DNA of 7,530 bases, taken from positions 1-7,530 of the forward strand of contig JAKMGR010000055.1 of assembly GCA_022424805.1 (NCBI GenBank), written 5' to 3'. Shown piece by piece: positions 5,782 to 7,530 of this stretch. A program made the translations under genes and the position numbers. Positions within the stretch are counted from its first letter, which is position 1, and every line of letters begins with the position of its first letter. Under the pieces are notes generated by a model. It was not told the DNA's origin, made no database searches, and was given only the letters and a program-made list of their open reading frames with translations. This DNA is from Verrucomicrobiales bacterium (lineage in GTDB: Bacteria > Verrucomicrobiota > Verrucomicrobiia > Verrucomicrobiales > DEV007).

Positions 5782-7197
5782 TCAACCTACACTTCCTTCC
5801 ATTTCCATATCGATAAGGCGTTTGAGCTCGACACTGTATTCCATCGGGAACTCCCGAACGAGGTCATTGACGAAACCATTCACACTCAGGCTCATGGCTT
5901 CCCCTTCACTGAGACCACGCTGCTGCATGTAGAAAATCTGGTCTTCGCTAACCTGGCTCACGCTCGCTTCATGCTGCGTGGCATGCTGGTTGCCACGAAC
6001 CGTAATGGCCGGGTAGGTGTCCGTACGACTGTTCGTATTGATGAGCAAGGCGTCACATTCCGTGTTGTTCTTGCAGCCCTTGAGATGCTTCGGGATGTGA
6101 ACCTGTCCACGATAGGTGGAACGGCCTTCGCCGACGGAGATTGATTTGGCAACGACGTTGGAGGTTGTTTCGTCAGCAGCGTGAATCATTTTTGCACCTG
6201 TGTCCTGATGCTGGCCATCATTGGCAAGAGCAATGGAAATCACTTCGCCACGAGCCTTTCGCCCCTTCATAATCACACCGGGATACTTCATTGTTAAACG
6301 AGATCCGATATTGCAATCGATCCAGCGAATCTCGGCATTCTCGTGAGCCATGCCTCGCTTCGTAACCAGATTAAAGACATTGTTCGACCAGTTCTGCACC
6401 GTGATGTATTGGATCTTCGCATCCTTCATCGCGACCAATTCCACAACAGCCGAGTGCAGTGTCGCCGTCTCGAATTTTGGTGCCGTGCACCCTTCCATGT
6501 AGGTCACCTCAGCACCTTCATCAACAATGATAAGTGTGCGCTCAAACTGTCCAAAATTCTCCGCATTGATTCGGAAATACGCCTGCAATGGATGGGACAC
6601 CTTGACGCCCGGGGGCACGTAAATGAAACTTCCTCCGGAGAAAACAGCGCTGTTCAGAGCAGAAAACTTATTGTCCCCGGTCGGGATGACTTTCCCGAAC
6701 CACTTGCGGAAAATCTCGGGATGCTCACGAAGTCCTTCCGTGGAGTTCACGAAAATAACACCTTCCTTTTCGAGCGATTCCTTCACGTTGGAATAGGCAG
6801 CTTCGGAATCAAACTGCGCTTCGACACCTGCAAGAAACTTTCGCTCTTTCTCGGGAATGCCGAGGCGCTCAAATGTCTCCTTCACATCGTCAGGAACTTC
6901 GTCCCAACTGCGCGTCGGCTTCTGCCCTTTCGCCAGGTAGTAGCGAATGTCCTCGAAAATAATATTCTCCAGATCCTTGGAGGCCCAGTGCGTCGGCATG
7001 GGCTTGTCGTGAAAAATCTTGAGAGCTTTCTTTCGAAACTCCCGAATCCAGTCCGCCTCGCCTTTAGCATTCGAGATGAAATCAAGTGTCTCTTCCGTCA
7101 GGCCATATCCCGCATCGTATTCATACTCTTCGGGATAGGAAAAATTACCTTCGCTCTGGTCAATATTGACCGCTTTCAATGTAGCTGTGTCAGGCAT
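5782..7197 (-). CDS. sufB: Fe-S cluster assembly scaffold subunit SufB
   Basis: SufB is the scaffold on which the SufBCD complex assembles Fe-S clusters. The product has 471 residues, usual for the family. Seen in order are [18 protein letters not shown] (25-42), [21 protein letters not shown] (50-70), the central [34 protein letters not shown] (178-211), [20 protein letters not shown] (221-240), and the C-terminal [21 protein letters not shown] (376-396). Cys381 aligns with E. coli SufB Cys405, and His409-Glu410 (QHEAS) with His433-Glu434, the residues tied to sulfur transfer and cluster formation. The ending MEMEGSVG resembles the usual LEHSVG. It starts 39 bases after the sufC stop, so it is surely co-transcribed. 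No good Shine-Dalgarno precedes the ATG. No cysteine cluster for a bound regulator is seen. Confidence 0.97.
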   Translation of the reverse strand: MPDTATLKAVNIDQSEGNFSYPEEYEYDAGYGLTEETLDFISNAKGEADWIREFRKKALKIFHDKPMPTHWASKDLENIIFEDIRYYLAKGQKPTRSWDEVPDDVKETFERLGIPEKERKFLAGVEAQFDSEAAYSNVKESLEKEGVIFVNSTEGLREHPEIFRKWFGKVIPTGDNKFSALNSAVFSGGSFIYVPPGVKVSHPLQAYFRINAENFGQFERTLIIVDEGAEVTYMEGCTAPKFETATLHSAVVELVAMKDAKIQYITVQNWSNNVFNLVTKRGMAHENAEIRWIDCNIGSRLTMKYPGVIMKGRKARGEVISIALANDGQHQDTGAKMIHAADETTSNVVAKSISVGEGRSTYRGQVHIPKHLKGCKNNTECDALLINTNSRTDTYPAITVRGNQHATQHEASVSQVSEDQIFYMQQRGLSEGEAMSLSVNGFVNDLVREFPMEYSVELKRLIDMEMEGSVG

Positions 7198-7236
7198 TTC
7201 GTAAGTTTCTATTTTAGATTCGGCGGCTCTGATAAA

Positions 7237-7530
7237 TTAGGCAGTCACGGCGAGTTCTTCGGTCACCCAGTCGTATCCTTTTTCTTCCAATTCGAGGGCA
7301 AGCTCCTTGCCTCCGCTTTTCACGATACGACCATCGCTCATCACGTGAACGACATCGGGAACGATGTAATCGAGCAGACGCTGGTAGTGGGTGATGACGA
7401 GAAATCCGCGATCGGGCGAGCGCATGCGATTAACGCCTTCGGCGACAATCTTCAAAGCATCAATATCGAGTCCACTGTCCGTCTCATCGAGAACGGCATA
7501 CTTCGGCTCGAGCATCATCATCTGAAGAAT
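7237..7530 (-). CDS. sufC: Fe-S cluster assembly ATPase SufC, C-terminal part (5' end outside window)
   Basis: SufC is the ABC-type ATPase that drives conformational change in the SufBCD complex. Only the last 97 residues are inside the window, and the frame runs off the right edge. They begin [22 protein letters not shown], which holds the Walker B strand, the catalytic Glu and the D-loop in the SufC-specific form [21 protein letters not shown] follows, then [14 protein letters not shown] with the H-loop histidine, and [31 protein letters not shown], typical of the SufC C-terminus. The Walker A and ABC signature motifs must lie beyond the edge. Its stop is followed 39 bases later by sufB. 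The motif DETDSGLD separates it from general ABC ATPases. Confidence 0.96.
   Translation of the reverse strand: MLQMMMLEPKYAVLDETDSGLDIDALKIVAEGVNRMRSPDRGFLVITHYQRLLDYIVPDVVHVMSDGRIVKSGGKELALELEEKGYDWVTEELAVTA

Overview
The window looks like a chromosomal segment of a bacterium with roughly 50-55% GC, most likely a member of the Verrucomicrobiota or the wider PVC group. That placement is inferred from three things: the small YPL-TC / CC-C / YLAKL lipoprotein type, a lipid-anchored Hint-domain protein, and inverted palindromic repeats with a CACGGA core. Few genes have a Shine-Dalgarno sequence, which also fits. No 16S or other decisive marker is present.

Layout. Positions 2-991 (+) carry the 3' part of leuS (leucyl-tRNA synthetase), cut by the window edge. 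Converging on it from the minus strand is a small lipoprotein gene (1005-1286) interrupted by one in-frame TGA, with recognisable family sequence on both sides. Positions 1287-1598 have no gene. They hold a pair of inverted REP-like palindromes (1399-1466) and a set of direct repeats with 22-bp spacing (1525-1594) that runs almost to the start codon of the next gene. That gene (1599-2654, +) encodes an NA37/YejK-type nucleoid-associated protein. A small secreted, probably lipid-anchored Hint-domain protein follows (2718-3260, +).

Positions 3314-4269 on the minus strand are a gene graveyard. The N-terminal ~110 codons of a sodium:solute symporter contain a frameshift and are fused to the body of a sugar-phosphate isomerase/epimerase-like TIM-barrel gene, which carries two in-frame stop codons. 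The simplest reading is a deletion between two neighbouring sugar transport and metabolism genes, followed by decay.

From 4397 to the right edge the minus strand carries a tightly spaced suf operon in the order sufC (partial) - sufB - sufD. This is the scaffold/ATPase complex for iron-sulfur cluster assembly, with the key catalytic residues kept in SufB and SufD.

The intact genes are mostly housekeeping. The unusual content lies in the Hint lipoprotein, the two decayed loci, and the two kinds of intergenic repeat.
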